Part shown: piece after piece, positions 22,176-33,779 of the stretch
How positions within the stretch are numbered: position 1 is the first letter of the stretch
How the letters are laid out: the number at the start of each line of letters is the position of its first letter
NCBI GenBank assembly: GCA_900095095.1
Contig: FMBT01000518.1
Coordinates: 1 to 64,000 of the forward strand
Direction of reading: 5' to 3'
DNA from: Fragilariopsis cylindrus CCMP1102
Lineage: Eukaryota > Bacillariophyta > Bacillariophyceae > Bacillariales > Bacillariaceae
Length of the DNA: 64,000 nt
Notes under the pieces: generated by a model
Seen by the model: only the letters and a program-made list of their open reading frames with translations
Databases searched by the model: none
Told to the model about the DNA's origin: nothing
Program-made: the position numbers and the translations under genes

Positions 22176-23594
22176 TCATTGAATTCCAACCCTTTCAGTG
22201 CGCCAGACAGAATCTTTCTCCTTCGCATTCTCGACGATACAGGTCCACACCAGAACACACCCATTTGCCAATTTCGCATTCACTACGCCATTACTAGGAC
22301 TAGTCGACTCTTCGAGTGCAGGAATTTCGTTTAGTATATGTTTGAAGTCATTGTGCGATTCCAAGACAGAAAAAAATGATTCTGCATTACACCAACGATT
22401 CTGGTTAGCAGTACTATTATATGCAAACGCATTATGGATATCGTTAGATCGGAGACACGCAAGTTGTCTTGCGACCATTTCTGACGCAGGTTCGACGGGC
22501 ATGACGATAGGGGAGGTCTCGTTTGAAACCTCATTCTCTTGAACAGGTGGTCGATCCTTAACACTGCTACAAATAGTTGTATTTTCTTCACCGAGATCCA
22601 ATGCATCCTGTAACGACATCAAAAAATCACTATTGAAATGACCAAAATGGCCTCTCATTGGGGGATAAATCGCTTCTAGTAGTACCTCCGCTGATTCAAC
22701 AACTCGTGGGCCGCTTCTATTGAAAAGAAAGTTCCCATCTGTAATGTATATCTGGTCACCACACGCCTGCTGTATTTCTTTTATTCGTTCTGGAGTCCAT
22801 GCTTTACGAACCTCTTGGGTGGTGCGCGTGATACCAAATCCACATAGAGCCAAAACTACTACATCAGGTTTGGATTGTACGAGTGATTGAAAAGAAATAG
22901 TTGGTGTTGCTCCTCCGCTTGGAGCACAAAATATTGGCTCTCCTCCTGCCAAAGTTACAAGTTCTGGCAACCAATATCCACAACCCATCACGGGATCACA
23001 CCATTCTAAAAGTGCCACTCGAGGTCGAATTCCACCATTACTAGCACATAATGACATCCCTAGGTCTTCCGCTCGGTCCATACGATTTCGTAATGTATCA
23101 TAAAGCCTTTGGCCTCGTTCTGGATAACCCATCGCATTTGCGACCTTCAAAACGTCGTGAAGACAATCATTTAAATTATTTGGTTTCAAGATAAGTTGTG
23201 GAATCTGATGACAAGCTGAACTTTCCTCGATATCAGATTTCGTAACGGCACAAACTCTACAGTAAGATTGTAAAATTATAAGATCCGGTTCCAATTCTAA
23301 AAGAGTCTTATCTTGTAGTCTGTAAACAGGTTCATCTCGCGCAGAAAAAGTACGGACAGCATCGTCAATTTCTGACGACGTCATTTTATTCGGGTCCATC
23401 CTTGGACGAGAAACACAAGGCAACTCCAAGCATTCTTTTGGCCAGTCACATTCATGCGATCGAGCTACCAATTTAGGACCTAATCCTAGTCTATAGATAA
23501 TCTCCGTCGATGCGCCGAGCAAAGAAGCAACGCGTTCTGGTTTTTTGTTAGCGCATTTTGATGATTCGTCATCTGTCATCATGCTGGTAGCCAT
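22176..23594 (-). CDS. BtuF-like periplasmic-binding-fold protein with extra C-terminal domain
   Basis: A single-exon gene of 472 residues. Residues 20-310 have the fold of bacterial class III (Fe/cobalamin) substrate-binding proteins: RVASLLGASTEIIYRLGLGP, then LVARSHECDWP, LEPDLIILQSYCRVCAV, and GGEPIFCAPSGGATPTISF with KPDVVVLALCGFG. In bacteria such proteins deliver vitamin B12 or iron complexes to ABC importers. No signal peptide is visible (start MATSMMTDDESSKC), so this would be intracellular. After a linker, residues about 350-470 form a second domain (EMVARQLACLRSNDIHNAFA, ending CIVENAKEKDSVWRTERVGI). It resembles small NTF2-like/DUF4864-type domains, with moderate certainty. The ligand is unknown. 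An origin by transfer from bacteria is plausible but unproven. Confidence 0.75.
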   Translation of the reverse strand: MATSMMTDDESSKCANKKPERVASLLGASTEIIYRLGLGPKLVARSHECDWPKECLELPCVSRPRMDPNKMTSSEIDDAVRTFSARDEPVYRLQDKTLLELEPDLIILQSYCRVCAVTKSDIEESSACHQIPQLILKPNNLNDCLHDVLKVANAMGYPERGQRLYDTLRNRMDRAEDLGMSLCASNGGIRPRVALLEWCDPVMGCGYWLPELVTLAGGEPIFCAPSGGATPTISFQSLVQSKPDVVVLALCGFGITRTTQEVRKAWTPERIKEIQQACGDQIYITDGNFLFNRSGPRVVESAEVLLEAIYPPMRGHFGHFNSDFLMSLQDALDLGEENTTICSSVKDRPPVQENEVSNETSPIVMPVEPASEMVARQLACLRSNDIHNAFAYNSTANQNRWCNAESFFSVLESHNDFKHILNEIPALEESTSPSNGVVNAKLANGCVLVWTCIVENAKEKDSVWRTERVGIQ

Positions 23595-23602
23595 TCTAAT
23601 CC

Positions 23603-23723
23603 CTCAGATGGATGGTTAGTAGTAATATGTCGACAGTATCAAAGATTGTGCACACACAACTCTGATGGATTGTTAAGGATAATATGTCGTAAATACTTGG
23701 CTGTATCAAAGATTGTACATACT
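23603..23723. repeat. Short imperfect tandem repeat upstream of the BtuF-like gene
   Basis: Two copies of about 55-63 bases share CTC(A/T)GATGGAT, TAATATGTCG and GTATCAAAGATTGT: 23603-23655 and 23660-23723. They lie within 130 bases upstream of the start at 23594, so they are in the probable promoter or 5' UTR. The rest of the interval to 24155 shows no gene. Confidence 0.7.
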
Positions 23724-24155
23724 CATCGTATTTTTGTTGTTGTAGAACGTGATGTTTCTTGTTTCTCAATTCTCAATACACAACTTCAAACTGATGACGC
23801 ATAGCTACTTTAGTACTATCTTAGTCCTTATTTCCCCCCGAAAAGTCTGAGTTGCGAAAAAGAACAAATTAGAAGAAAATTCAAACAGACAGGTCGTAGC
23901 GAAAAACTGGAGGTTGTTTTCTTCTTCTAATATTGATATCGAACTAGACCATGCACAAGAGACACATTTTCTATACATATTATAGTCGAATACCTTTCAA
24001 TAAATGTATTAAATCCTGTGATTTCTTTAGTCATCCGATCGTGCACAAGACAGACACGTGTCACAGGGGTGAAAAACGCCTACTTATTTCACTCGGAACT
24101 CTCCAATTACGTGCACAGATAGGATACGTATGTATGTATGTGTGTATGTATGCAT

Positions 24156-25463
24156 TTATTTAATTCCTGGTCGCACAAGGACCTGCACTAATCTGGAATG
24201 CAATTTGGGTGTCCTAGCCGCTACAAATCCACCAGCGTTGTCATAGCAACTGTCTTGTATGTACTGGTACGGTAATCCATCTAACGATGTGACCACCCCA
24301 CCAAGCGCCATCAGTAACGCCTCGCCCGCACACGTGTCCCAACGACTCGCCCCAGGTCCCTGGAGATGGGCCGACGCATCGCCACGGATCACACGAAGCA
24401 TCTTGTTCCCGCACGCATTCAATGGAAGAACTTGCACACACGACTTACTATTATTGTTATTACTATCAATATTAGGATCAATATCGACGTCGTTGAGGCG
24501 ATCAATGGCGTCACTGAGACGCCCACCATCGCCAATGTGTTTCCCAGACATTGCTATTTTGATGGTCGTGTCCGAATATGATCTGCTATCATTACCATTA
24601 CCATTACCATTATCATCAACAACGTGACTAAGATCAGCTTCAATTTTGTCTCCATTGTGAAATACACCGACACCGATGGCTCCATACGTGACATCACCAC
24701 CACCAACGAACAGCTGAAGAATAACACCGGCAACAGGCCTATCGCACACCGCAATTCCAATGAGAACAGATACGTTTGTCAAGTTTCCCAACACAAATTC
24801 CTTGGTTCCATCCAAAGGATCAATCCACAAGCAAACATCTTTCGCTGTCAATGATTCTTGGAGTTGCAAAGGAACAGTATTAAACGGACGCAGTAGCGAC
24901 TGCAGCTGCTGCTCCCTGTCCTCATCATCAATAATATCGGACCACTTGGTTGGTAATTCTTCTCCGGGCACTTCGCCCTCTTCACCAACAATCCGTAAAT
25001 TTGGACCAAATAGGCTACGAAGACTCGTAATGATTGCATCCTGTGCTCGACCATCTGCAACAGTCAATACTTCGTTTGCCTCCATCTCGGTGACGGTGCG
25101 AGTATCTCCATCCATTTTCTTGTTGTGTGCCTTCAGACTAATTTGACCTTTATTATGTTCCTCTTTAATGATGTCTCCTCCTCTCCGAGCGAGAAGTATA
25201 CATGCTGACATTAATTTCTTCAAGTCGAATGTATCATCTTGATTGTTGTTCGGATCCATCGTCATCGTCATCCTCGACAAACAATAATAGTATCCTTTGC
25301 GATATGATGTGGCTGATGTGGCTGATGTTGTTGTTGCTGCTGCTGCCTGCTGATGATGAGGACGAACCTGCGATGAGCGATGCTTATGTTTATTAGTCCA
25401 CCCGTGAGCGAATGCACAGAAGAATGAAGCGACTACCGTTAGCAGTATCAGTATCAACTGCAT
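24156..25463 (-). CDS. 3'(2'),5'-bisphosphate nucleotidase (IMPase superfamily), probably plastid-targeted
   Basis: A Mg-dependent, Li-sensitive phosphatase of the CysQ/BPNT/SAL group, which removes PAP made during sulfate assimilation and sulfation. A single exon encodes 435 residues. The superfamily motifs are present: VGEEGE (metal ligand), WIDPLDGTKEFVLGNLTNVS (the DPxDGT signature) and GASRWDTCAGEALLMALGG near the C-terminus. The first 20 residues are a signal peptide (LILILLTVVASFFCAFAHGW). The A-F dipeptide in CAFA resembles the ASAF cleavage site of diatom bipartite plastid presequences, followed by a Thr/Ser/Ala-rich stretch to residue 55. Plastid location is therefore inferred. Insertions rich in Asn, Gly and Asp (for example near 24455-24610) are low-complexity loops. 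Confidence 0.88.
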   Translation of the reverse strand: MQLILILLTVVASFFCAFAHGWTNKHKHRSSQVRPHHQQAAAATTTSATSATSYRKGYYYCLSRMTMTMDPNNNQDDTFDLKKLMSACILLARRGGDIIKEEHNKGQISLKAHNKKMDGDTRTVTEMEANEVLTVADGRAQDAIITSLRSLFGPNLRIVGEEGEVPGEELPTKWSDIIDDEDREQQLQSLLRPFNTVPLQLQESLTAKDVCLWIDPLDGTKEFVLGNLTNVSVLIGIAVCDRPVAGVILQLFVGGGDVTYGAIGVGVFHNGDKIEADLSHVVDDNGNGNGNDSRSYSDTTIKIAMSGKHIGDGGRLSDAIDRLNDVDIDPNIDSNNNNSKSCVQVLPLNACGNKMLRVIRGDASAHLQGPGASRWDTCAGEALLMALGGVVTSLDGLPYQYIQDSCYDNAGGFVAARTPKLHSRLVQVLVRPGIK

Positions 25464-25819
25464 GAAGTAAGCTATTAATTAAAAGTACGTCCAATATTCA
25501 ACATGTTTTAATGTCCAATTTTTAACACATTATTTCATTAAGAATTTTGAATCTTATGCAATAACAAACTTGAAACTCAAACCTGCTCGTGTGCGTGATT
25601 GAATCATTCGTGATTGATTTTTATTTAAAAATTCAAATTCACGGAAACGCAACAAACTAACTTATTATTACTGTAGTACGACTTGTACATCAAACATCAG
25701 CACAACAAATAACTTTGTTACGACAAACTCAACTCCTTCCTACTGTATGCTGCTACTTGACCATAACTTCAAAACCCATCTTTGGATAAATTCTACATCA
25801 CAGCAATCTACTAACAATA
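25464..25819. promoter_or_regulatory. Divergent promoter region between BPNT-like and APC10 genes
   Basis: A 356-bp AT-rich interval separates the starts of two divergent genes and must contain both promoters. No specific element can be named. Confidence 0.45.
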
Positions 25820-27013
25820 ATGGCCGACGACAATCAAGATAATGAAGGTGGTGGTGTAGCAGCTGATAATAATGCTGACGAAGCTTCAGAAGTCGACGCT
25901 GACGAAACTGCAGATGATGAAGATCAAGGTGATGGCGAAACTACGGGTGATAATATTGGTGGTAACGGTTCTGGTTCAGTTCTACCGATACAGGCTGTTT
26001 CAAATTTAGATTCACTTTATGGACTTAGAGAGATTGGCAGAGAGGCACTTTGTTGGCAACTTAGCTCTGCAAAGCCTGGAAATGGTGTTGAACAGATTAG
26101 AGATCAGAGTACTGATACATATTGGCAAAGTGATGGTGTATCACAACCACATCTGATACAGGTACATTTTGCTCGACGAGTTGCCATATCACATATCTGT
26201 CTTTATCTTGATTTCAATCTAGACGAGTGAGTTTCTATTCCATCGATAAGCTACAAGAAGCAATCGAATCGGGTTTTTCCATTTTTCTTCTTCGTCCTGT
26301 TCTACATTCTAACACTACTATTTTGTAAACGTCCAAAAAAACTGTGAGATCAGAAGCTATACTCCAAAAAATATATCAGTACAAGTTGGAATGACAACAC
26401 AAGATCTTGTCCCAGCTATCTTCGAGGCATCTATTGTCGAATTAAATGAGCCCGTTGGTTGGTGTATTATTCCGTTAACGTCACCTCCTGATCCCTTAGA
26501 TGATGTTACAGACGACATTGCGGAATCGGGAATTACAAGATCAAGACGAATCGTACGAACCCACCTAATTCAGATAGAAGTTTGTTCGATGCATCAAAAT
26601 GGTCGTGATACTCACGTAAGACAAGGTAAGTAATGTCGTAATGCGTACTTTAAAAGAAAATATTGTAGGCGTGGCTTCCCCTCTGGTCCTCTGTGAAATA
26701 TTCCACCACCATCTCTGATAGACTAGAATAAAACACGATTATACAAGAAGAGAAGGCACGGATGCAAAACCACGAAATCTATTTTATGGATATTTTGATT
26801 AACTCTCATCATCATTTTGTTTTGGTTTCTTTTGTTTCAACTTTTTGTTATCAATCCTTAAAAGTCCAATTGTATGGTCCTAGAACAACAATGAACAACT
26901 TACAAAATGAGTCACCAACTGATGGTATAAGTAATGCTGCAGAGATTAAGAAGAGGAGTAGAGATGATGAATTCTCTACCATATCGATGTCACAGTTTTC
27001 CGTTCTGCGATAA
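25820..27013 (+). CDS. APC10: Anaphase-promoting complex subunit 10 (APC10/Doc1)
   Basis: Substrate co-receptor of the APC/C ubiquitin ligase, recognising the D-box together with Cdh1/Cdc20. There are three exons: 25820-26226, 26354-26625 and 26865-27013. Donors GTGAGT and GTAAGT with CAG and AAAG acceptors keep frame and give 275 residues. After a 50-residue Asp/Glu/Gly-rich leader, the DOC (galectin-like beta-sandwich) domain has QIRDQSTDTYWQSDGVSQPH, IQVHFARRVAISHICLYLDF, LDESYTPKNISVQVG and HLIQIEVCSMHQNGRDTHVR, followed by QVQLYGP. All are diagnostic of APC10 rather than other DOC-domain proteins. The final 35 residues after YGPR are not conserved and end at 27013. Confidence 0.95.
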
Positions 27014-28281
27014 AAAAATGTCAAATTCCATACGACTTAAATTATATGATGTCACTAATAACATCCAAAACATCATCGTGAGCCATTCTAGGTGTTATAA
27101 AAAAGGATGGGGAACATTTATGTGTATACCTTTGGATCTTGTTAAGTTTATATATCTTTCTCGCGTTTGTTTGCCCATTAGGAGTCCAATGGGAGTACTC
27201 CATTCTATATCGTATCAAAAAATATATAGCCCTTAGTTCTTTGGTATCGATTAATACCGGCGGCTAGCAAAAGAAAAAGAATGCAAAAGTGACAAAACAA
27301 ATATGGTGTTAAAGAAAATTAAACTGCAAGGTTCGGAATTTTCTTGTCATGACAGTAGCTCTCAATCTTAAATACTGATTGAATCTACATTCATAAACCA
27401 ACTTTTATTAAGGAACATTCTCAAGTTTATCGTAACCAGCAAATAATGCACTGTACTTTTAATCTTCTACTCCGACACACAATAATATTTCTGTTTGGTC
27501 TTCATATTTACAATCAGCATTACTACTTGTAGTAGTAAGCCATTACAAGATACAAAAGCAGCAGCAGTACTTGATCATAGACTATTGGTTGGACTGAAAC
27601 TATGTTATCAATATTAATTCCCGCCATTAGGCTTCTTCAGCAGTGTACTCTAGTTTGCAAGCCATTGTAGTTTTTATAATATAAGATGTTATTGTAGTTA
27701 TTTGGTATGAGATAAAACCTATAAGCTCAACACGGCTTGACCCTGTATGTTTTTAAAAGTTTTTTTTTTTTTTTTTTTTACGCCTGACACGGTTGATGAT
27801 TGGTCAACGAACAAATAATTGATAATAGAACAACGCACACTGCTTTAGTCTTCAGTCTTATTCTTGCTTAAGTAAAAAAACCTGCTGTGTGAAATCTGTT
27901 TTTGAGACGCCTCTAAGTAATAGAAGAACATCTACAGACACTACAAGTAAGCAAGTATCACTCATCTCCGATCGAAAATTCATTCTTCACAAAGAATTTT
28001 GAAATTCTCGTGCGTACAGCAATCAAATCATCTATCATCCTCATAAACTATTACACTTTGTGATTGAATCAGATCTGATACTGATCGGCATATTGAATTA
28101 GAAATTGAAGATCAACCTACCCAGTCAGTATCGGCATACACTACTAGTACTGGATACAGCCAAGGTATAGCGAATCGTACGTGTGTTTGATTTCGATTTC
28201 GATTTCTCATTTAAAAAAAGAAGACAAAAGCATCAGTCTCATTATATAAACATTGATACTACAAGTGCAAGTACAGTACCA
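27014..28281. other. Intergenic region with 20-base T run
   Basis: About 1.27 kb without a gene I can support. It contains a 20-base T homopolymer at 27760-27779 and short trinucleotide runs. The 3' end should be the promoter and 5' UTR of the gene starting at 28282. In that gene's frame, codons from 28183 are open but begin only with GTG. Confidence 0.55.
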
Positions 28282-31200
28282 ATGAAATTGTTCGAACAAC
28301 TACGGTCTTCATCATCTACCAATAATAATGATAATGATAATGTTGATGTTGTGCCGCCACAACAAACAACAGGATCAGCAGCAGCAGCAGCAGCAAAGCC
28401 AGGAGGTTCTTCTTCGATAGCATCATTATCGGAAATATCGTCCTCTCGGGCTGGTGGTGCTGATGATAATGCTAATGCTGATGATAATGCTGCTGACGAT
28501 CGTAATTGGCAAGGATCTGATGAAGAAAGCAGCAGTAGCAGTACTGCAAGTTGGAGTTCTTCTCACGGATCATCACGATCAGAATCAAGATCAAGATCGA
28601 ATAGTAGATCAACGAAAAGTAGTAGAATCAGTAGCAGCAATAATAAACCTCTTCCAGAACCTGTGTTAGTATATCATGAATCTGCTCGTTCAATTGTATT
28701 TCGTGATAATATGCATAGAGCATGTGATGTTGCTGCAGAACAGGTTGCATCAATATTAGTGGGTGGTCTTCCATCTCCATCTCCGTCACATCCTACTACT
28801 ACGACTCTACATTCAAATTTCCTATCCGAACGCACTTCTACAGCAACAACAACAACAACAACAACGTCAGACGACAATCATGAAAAAAATCCACCTATTA
28901 GACTTGCGAAAAGTGAATACATATCAAATACAATCAACGAACATCCAGATGTAATAAATGACGATAACAATGAGTCTGATTGTAATAATAATAATAATAA
29001 TAGCACAGGTTCATTAGTATTGGACGGTGTTATTCATAGAAGTAGTAGTTCCATACATTCAGTTGAAATCAAAGGCTTTCAACCACAGATAGTACCTTTA
29101 CCACGATTACAACTTGGACGGAATGATGAATTTCAACCGCTTATCTTGTCTGATGAAAGTCAAAGTCAGCAAGGCGATGCGAAATGTTGTTGGACCGATG
29201 CTGAAAAGAATGTACATCGTATGCTAATGGATCAGAAAGCAACCGTTAAGACTATTAAAAATGCCGATTGGACAACATTCTTGGAACGGTTTATTACATC
29301 GAAAATAGATCCACGTGGGAAGAATGATAAACATATTGATATTGGACCACACAATCACCAAGATAAGGATTCTGAAGATGATGAGGATGGAAACTTTCCC
29401 TACAATAGCTTTATAACGTCAACGACTATGCTACCAAGAGGAGGGATGAAAATGCGATCATATGGTACCACCAATAATTATACTGCAGGTGTTGTGTTTT
29501 CATTGCCGACCTTTGATGATAATAATGAACAATTAGAAGATAAAGCTGCTGAAGAAAGTAGAACATGGAGTTGGCCATCAGGGTATTCAGCTAAAACTGA
29601 ATTCAATATTGATGGCCGTGGAGAGCTTATGAATGGTCGAGCAGAAGCACTCGTATCGTTATCTCAATTACGGACGATGAATAATGATTATATATACAAA
29701 TCTGAATATATCATTGGTGGTCGAATTGTTAAGGAGGACCAAATTAAGACTGTTCCCTATAATGAAATATTTCTAAGAGTTGGTGGTAAAGGTCGAATAA
29801 AAATCAAGGACAACAAACAACAACTCCTGACGAGCAATGACGATCGATCATTTGATACAGGAGTTGGATTACCCGTTGCTATATTTTGCAGGACGGCATC
29901 ATTCGGGCATCTTTTTTCATTACTTCGTACACGGGCACGGTTAGTACATATCTTTGGTGAAACACAGATGAAAGGTTTACCACTATTAATGATTAGACCT
30001 GATTTGTCTGTACGGGTATTGACAGAAAAACTTCAGCACGAGTTATTAAAAGTTGCTGCACAACATTTGAATCCATTTCAAAATTCATCAATAGCCCACA
30101 AGACCAAAATTGATTGTACAGACAAGCAGTTTATGCAAACAAAATTAGAAGAATTAATTGATTTGGATGATAAAATTCGTGAAACATTAACATCCGAGGA
30201 ACTTGTTCGTGTTGCTGGTGGATTTGGTGCAACCGATGAAAGTGTCGCACAAATTTTGAGAGATGCTATGATTCAAGATAAGCAAAAACAACATCATGTC
30301 GAGGCTTATCGTCATGGTAACGACAGCGACGATGTTGAAGAAGGGCGTCACAATTTGCAAGATATTGTCAATGAGGGATTGGCAGCATCTGGTAAGTAAA
30401 TCAAACCGAGAGAAAGGAAAAGAAAGAAAAGAAAAATATTATGATTGTATGATAATCTTAGTATCGCTTGTCTAACTAACCCTTGCTGGCGAATAAATAC
30501 TCTTCTTTATATATAAATTATAGTTCGAGCATCGGACTATTACACGTCTAGACAATTACTTATTTTGTATTCCTTGGTGTCATCAGAGGTTCATCAAACG
30601 AAGATAGTAAAAAATCTAGAGAACGAAAATGAAGAATCTAAAATAGGAGTCACTGAGAGAAAGTCAATATTGGATTCAAAAGCCATGCTGTTGAAATACA
30701 ATAGAGAAGGCGACCCGATGATTCTGAGTGATGTAAAGAAAAGTCTCCCTTCAAGACCTCCTCCACCGCCATTGGATACAGATCGCTTAAGATCGGCGAC
30801 CAATTCGGATGGACTATTGGCAGTACTTGGTGCTGCTCAAATTCTTAAGGCAATGCAAGATGGTGGTGCCAAGATACGAACGAAGGAATCTTGGCAGGCT
30901 GTAGAAGAATGGGTCGAACTAGGTGAACGAAACTTTGCGTTTAGACTTGCCTCTTGGCGTGATCAGCGTGCAGCTCAAGACAATCTTGAAATTGCTGTCG
31001 ATCAAGATTCGAGTTTCATGGCCTTTGTTAGTAACAAGGCCATATCAAACAGGAAAAACTTCGCGATCCAGCTTCACCAGGCAGTTGAACAAACAGACTT
31101 CAATGATATGCGATTTCTCATGACCATTGATGAGATAACCAATCGGATGCATTCCCCTTGCTTGCGTTTGGAATTACTTCAGTATGTTCTAGGTCTCGAC

Positions 31201-31299
31201 AATAGATACTCAATTGAGCATGTGAAAAGAGCTATTGAACTGGCAGCTACATGTTTAAATATCTCCTGCAGGAATGGGATTGACGAACAGGAAAGCTGA
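28282..31299 (+). CDS. Large hypothetical protein with Ser-rich N-terminus
   Basis: Exon 1 is 28282-30391 and exon 2 is 30524-31299. A GTAAGT donor and an ATTATAG acceptor in phase 1 join AASG to VRASDYY, giving 961 residues. I do not recognise the family. Residues 1-260 are low complexity, with runs of Ser, Asn, Asp, Ala and Thr and an SR-like block (SRSESRSRSNSRS). The later part looks globular and probably conserved: CCWTDAEKNVHRMLMDQKA, GVGLPVAIFCRTASFGHLFS, LLRTRARLVHIFGETQ and ITNRMHSPCLRLELLQYVLG. The C-terminal quarter is mainly helical. No catalytic motif, signal peptide or membrane segment is visible. I chose ATG 28282 because upstream in-frame codons lack an ATG. Probably lineage-restricted. 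Confidence 0.75.
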
Positions 31300-31468
31300 T
31301 TTATGTTACTAGAACAGACAACGATTCACTTACAGAAGCCCGATAAGAGGCACTGGATGGTAATAGAATAAGCTGCCCAAATATATGAAATAATCTGACT
31401 AGTCGTTTTATAGTATAGAAAAATATTTTAGTATAGACTGATAGTCGTGACTTGAGAATTATTTATAG

Positions 31469-33700
31469 TTAATCGTGCTGTTCAGACTCAGATTCTGATT
31501 CTGACGTTATGTCCCATTCTTTAAGCATGCTTTGGATAACATTATTTGAAAGATCAGTTCGTTCCAAGCTAGTATTTTTGCGTGTACTGTTTAAATTCTC
31601 ATTCAGGACGCCGTCGTTATCGTCACTTCTATCGTCTCTTCCCCCATAAACCTTAATCCTTTCTATTTTACTTGAGCATAAGACTGGCATTATCAAAGAA
31701 CGGTCGTCATTAATCATCTCATGAGGTCTATCTACTTCACTAATCATCAAACCAGCAGATGCTCTGTTCATTTTTCTTATTTGGGTGACTTCTACACTAT
31801 CATCAATTTTGCTCTTCTTTGAATTATTTAGAAGAATCTCATTATGGTCATCGTCATCGTCGTTCTCACGGGATAGCATTGCGTTACAAGGAACAGGGTA
31901 GAGGTTGCTTAAAAAAAGATTTAGGTTCCTACCACCTGTTGGCTTCCAATGACCATTTGCTAAGAACTTCGTCCTCCCATCAAGCTCTTTGGGAATCTTA
32001 ATTGCACTCGTACCGATAGGCAAGCCGTCAAGTCGACGACAGTTGGGTACCACCTTATCATCACATTCCAGTAGTGAATGTGAATGGATATCTCCGTTAT
32101 TATTCATGGTCAGAGTACATAAAATATACAATTTATGTTCAAGATAATCTTGCCAAATTTTTTCATTCGCGTCAACAAATGAATTTATTGGAAACCCTAT
32201 ACTAGATATGCCACAAGTGTAAACGTCGTCTGAGACATCTGTTAAGTCAAAGAAGGAACTTGTTGCGATACTAGTTTTATCAGTACATTGTATTCCAGGT
32301 GCAGCGATGCACTCCAAGCTATCTGTTTGAAACCTTGGTCTGTGTAAAGGTTTTTGAAACAGATGAATTCCGCTAGCATTAAAGTCTGTGTCGACCTTGA
32401 TAAGAGGTGAATCATCTAAGCTGGCTGATTTCATTGTATCTATCATTACAGTGTAAGGGGGGCTTATAGAGTATACTATTTTCACCGTGGAGCCCCTTAC
32501 GAGGAATAGTAAAATTTCTAGATGCTTCACAAACTGCGGTCAAGGACCACGTATTCAGTGTTTGACATGGCATCCTTGCATCGATTTCCCACGTTTTCCC
32601 AGCCGACGTAGAAGTCGCCCACACTATATGGTCTCGAGTCCAATTGTTAAAATCCCACTGATAGAATGAACACCCTCTGTCGTCATCTCTTCAGCGCTTG
32701 GACTCCATTGAAAGGTAGCAGAATTACTTCGTAAATCAATCGTGTACAGAGAGCTACCGAGTCCGAATGGACTTTTTGTCTGTCCAAGCATTTTTGAAAT
32801 AGCTCCCGGTACCAATGCTGGACGAATGTATGAGGAGGCTACTGACCACAAGCACATGGGATTAGTGCTGTTAAAATCAATCAGAGAAATACTTTTGAGA
32901 TTATTTATGTCGTGACGTTTCGTGACAATCCCTCCTGTTCCCCCAGAACAGCTATGGATAACATTGAAGGTTGAAGCGGAATCTCCCACTGAGTGACTAA
33001 CGAAAGCAAACTTACTGGGGAGCCAAGGCATTGCCGTACCGCGGATGAGAAGCTAACGATACAGGTCGAAAGGAAGGGATCTTTGGAAAGAATGATCTAT
33101 GATCTAACCGTTCTATTTCTTCTAGAACGTAGCATCCCCAACATGTAGTACTTTCAGATGAATATTGCTGTTGATGTTGTTGTCCATCAAATACTGGTCT
33201 CTTGCATATGATACTGACAAACATTACATGTGTATTTGTTCGGGCAGTAAATACACATTGTGGATTGTCAACATTCCAAGTTCCGCATTGTCGAATCTCA
33301 AGTATGGTATCGTCTAAGCAAATCTCATTAGGTTGGGATGCGATTATATTCCAACGAAATTCACTATTATTCCTGATTTTGTTAAGATTAACATTTTTAA
33401 TATCACCATCATTATCTTCACCGGTAGGAGGAATTAGATTAGAAACACAGAGTCTTTCCAAACAGAATCCCTTTGGGTGTAAGAGAACGTAACCGCCCTG
33501 TTTGCTACCATTATTACTTCTATTATTTGAGCAAGGTCGACACGGACATGGGATACTTAAGAGGGAGTTTCCTTGAGAAGGCCTTTCTGGTAGGTCAGAT
33601 TGAATGTTCTTTCGGAAGTTTGTAGTGCCGTTACTGTTATAATTGCTAGCTTCCTTGATACTGTCAAGATCGAATGGAGCTAAATATGATGGATCAGAAT
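31469..33700 (-). CDS. Multi-exon hypothetical protein, possible beta-propeller (start not resolved)
   Basis: Coding blocks on the minus strand join into one protein. Block A (about 33700-33016) includes YVLLHPKGFCLERLCVSNLI and WNVDNPQCVFTARTNTHVMF. An intron 33015-32952 (GTAAGT..CATAG) follows. Block B has LCSWSVASSY-like sequence and SSLYTIDLRSNSATFQWSPS. A frame change between about 32640 and 32670 leads to block C (RDHIVWATSTSAGKTWEIDA, then RMPCQTLNTWSL). Intron 32500-32416 (GTAAGG..CTTAG) leads to block D, which ends LSNNVIQSMLKEWDI and a Ser/Glu tail at 31469. The spaced W-D and DLR motifs suggest a propeller, perhaps distantly like RNA polymerase I TAF1C/Rrn6-type factors, but that is a weak guess. 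The frame change in B/C is a one-base indel or a very short intron. No start ATG is found in frame at the 5' end, so a first exon is missing. Confidence 0.6.
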
Positions 33701-33779
33701 TGATTGATAGTTATTACTGAATTCTTGACTCTTCGAATAAATTACTGATTTCAATTGACAATAACTCTTAATCTTATTA

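Noticed and set aside
28183-28281. Earlier start (28183) for the 961-residue hypothetical protein
   Set aside because: The codon at 28183 is GTG and no ATG occurs in frame before 28282, so the shorter start is used.
33012-33031. Frameshift in the propeller-like gene near 33016
   Set aside because: A GTAAGT donor at 33015 and CATAG acceptor at 32952 in matching phase explain the frame change as a 64-base intron, so it is not counted as a frameshift.
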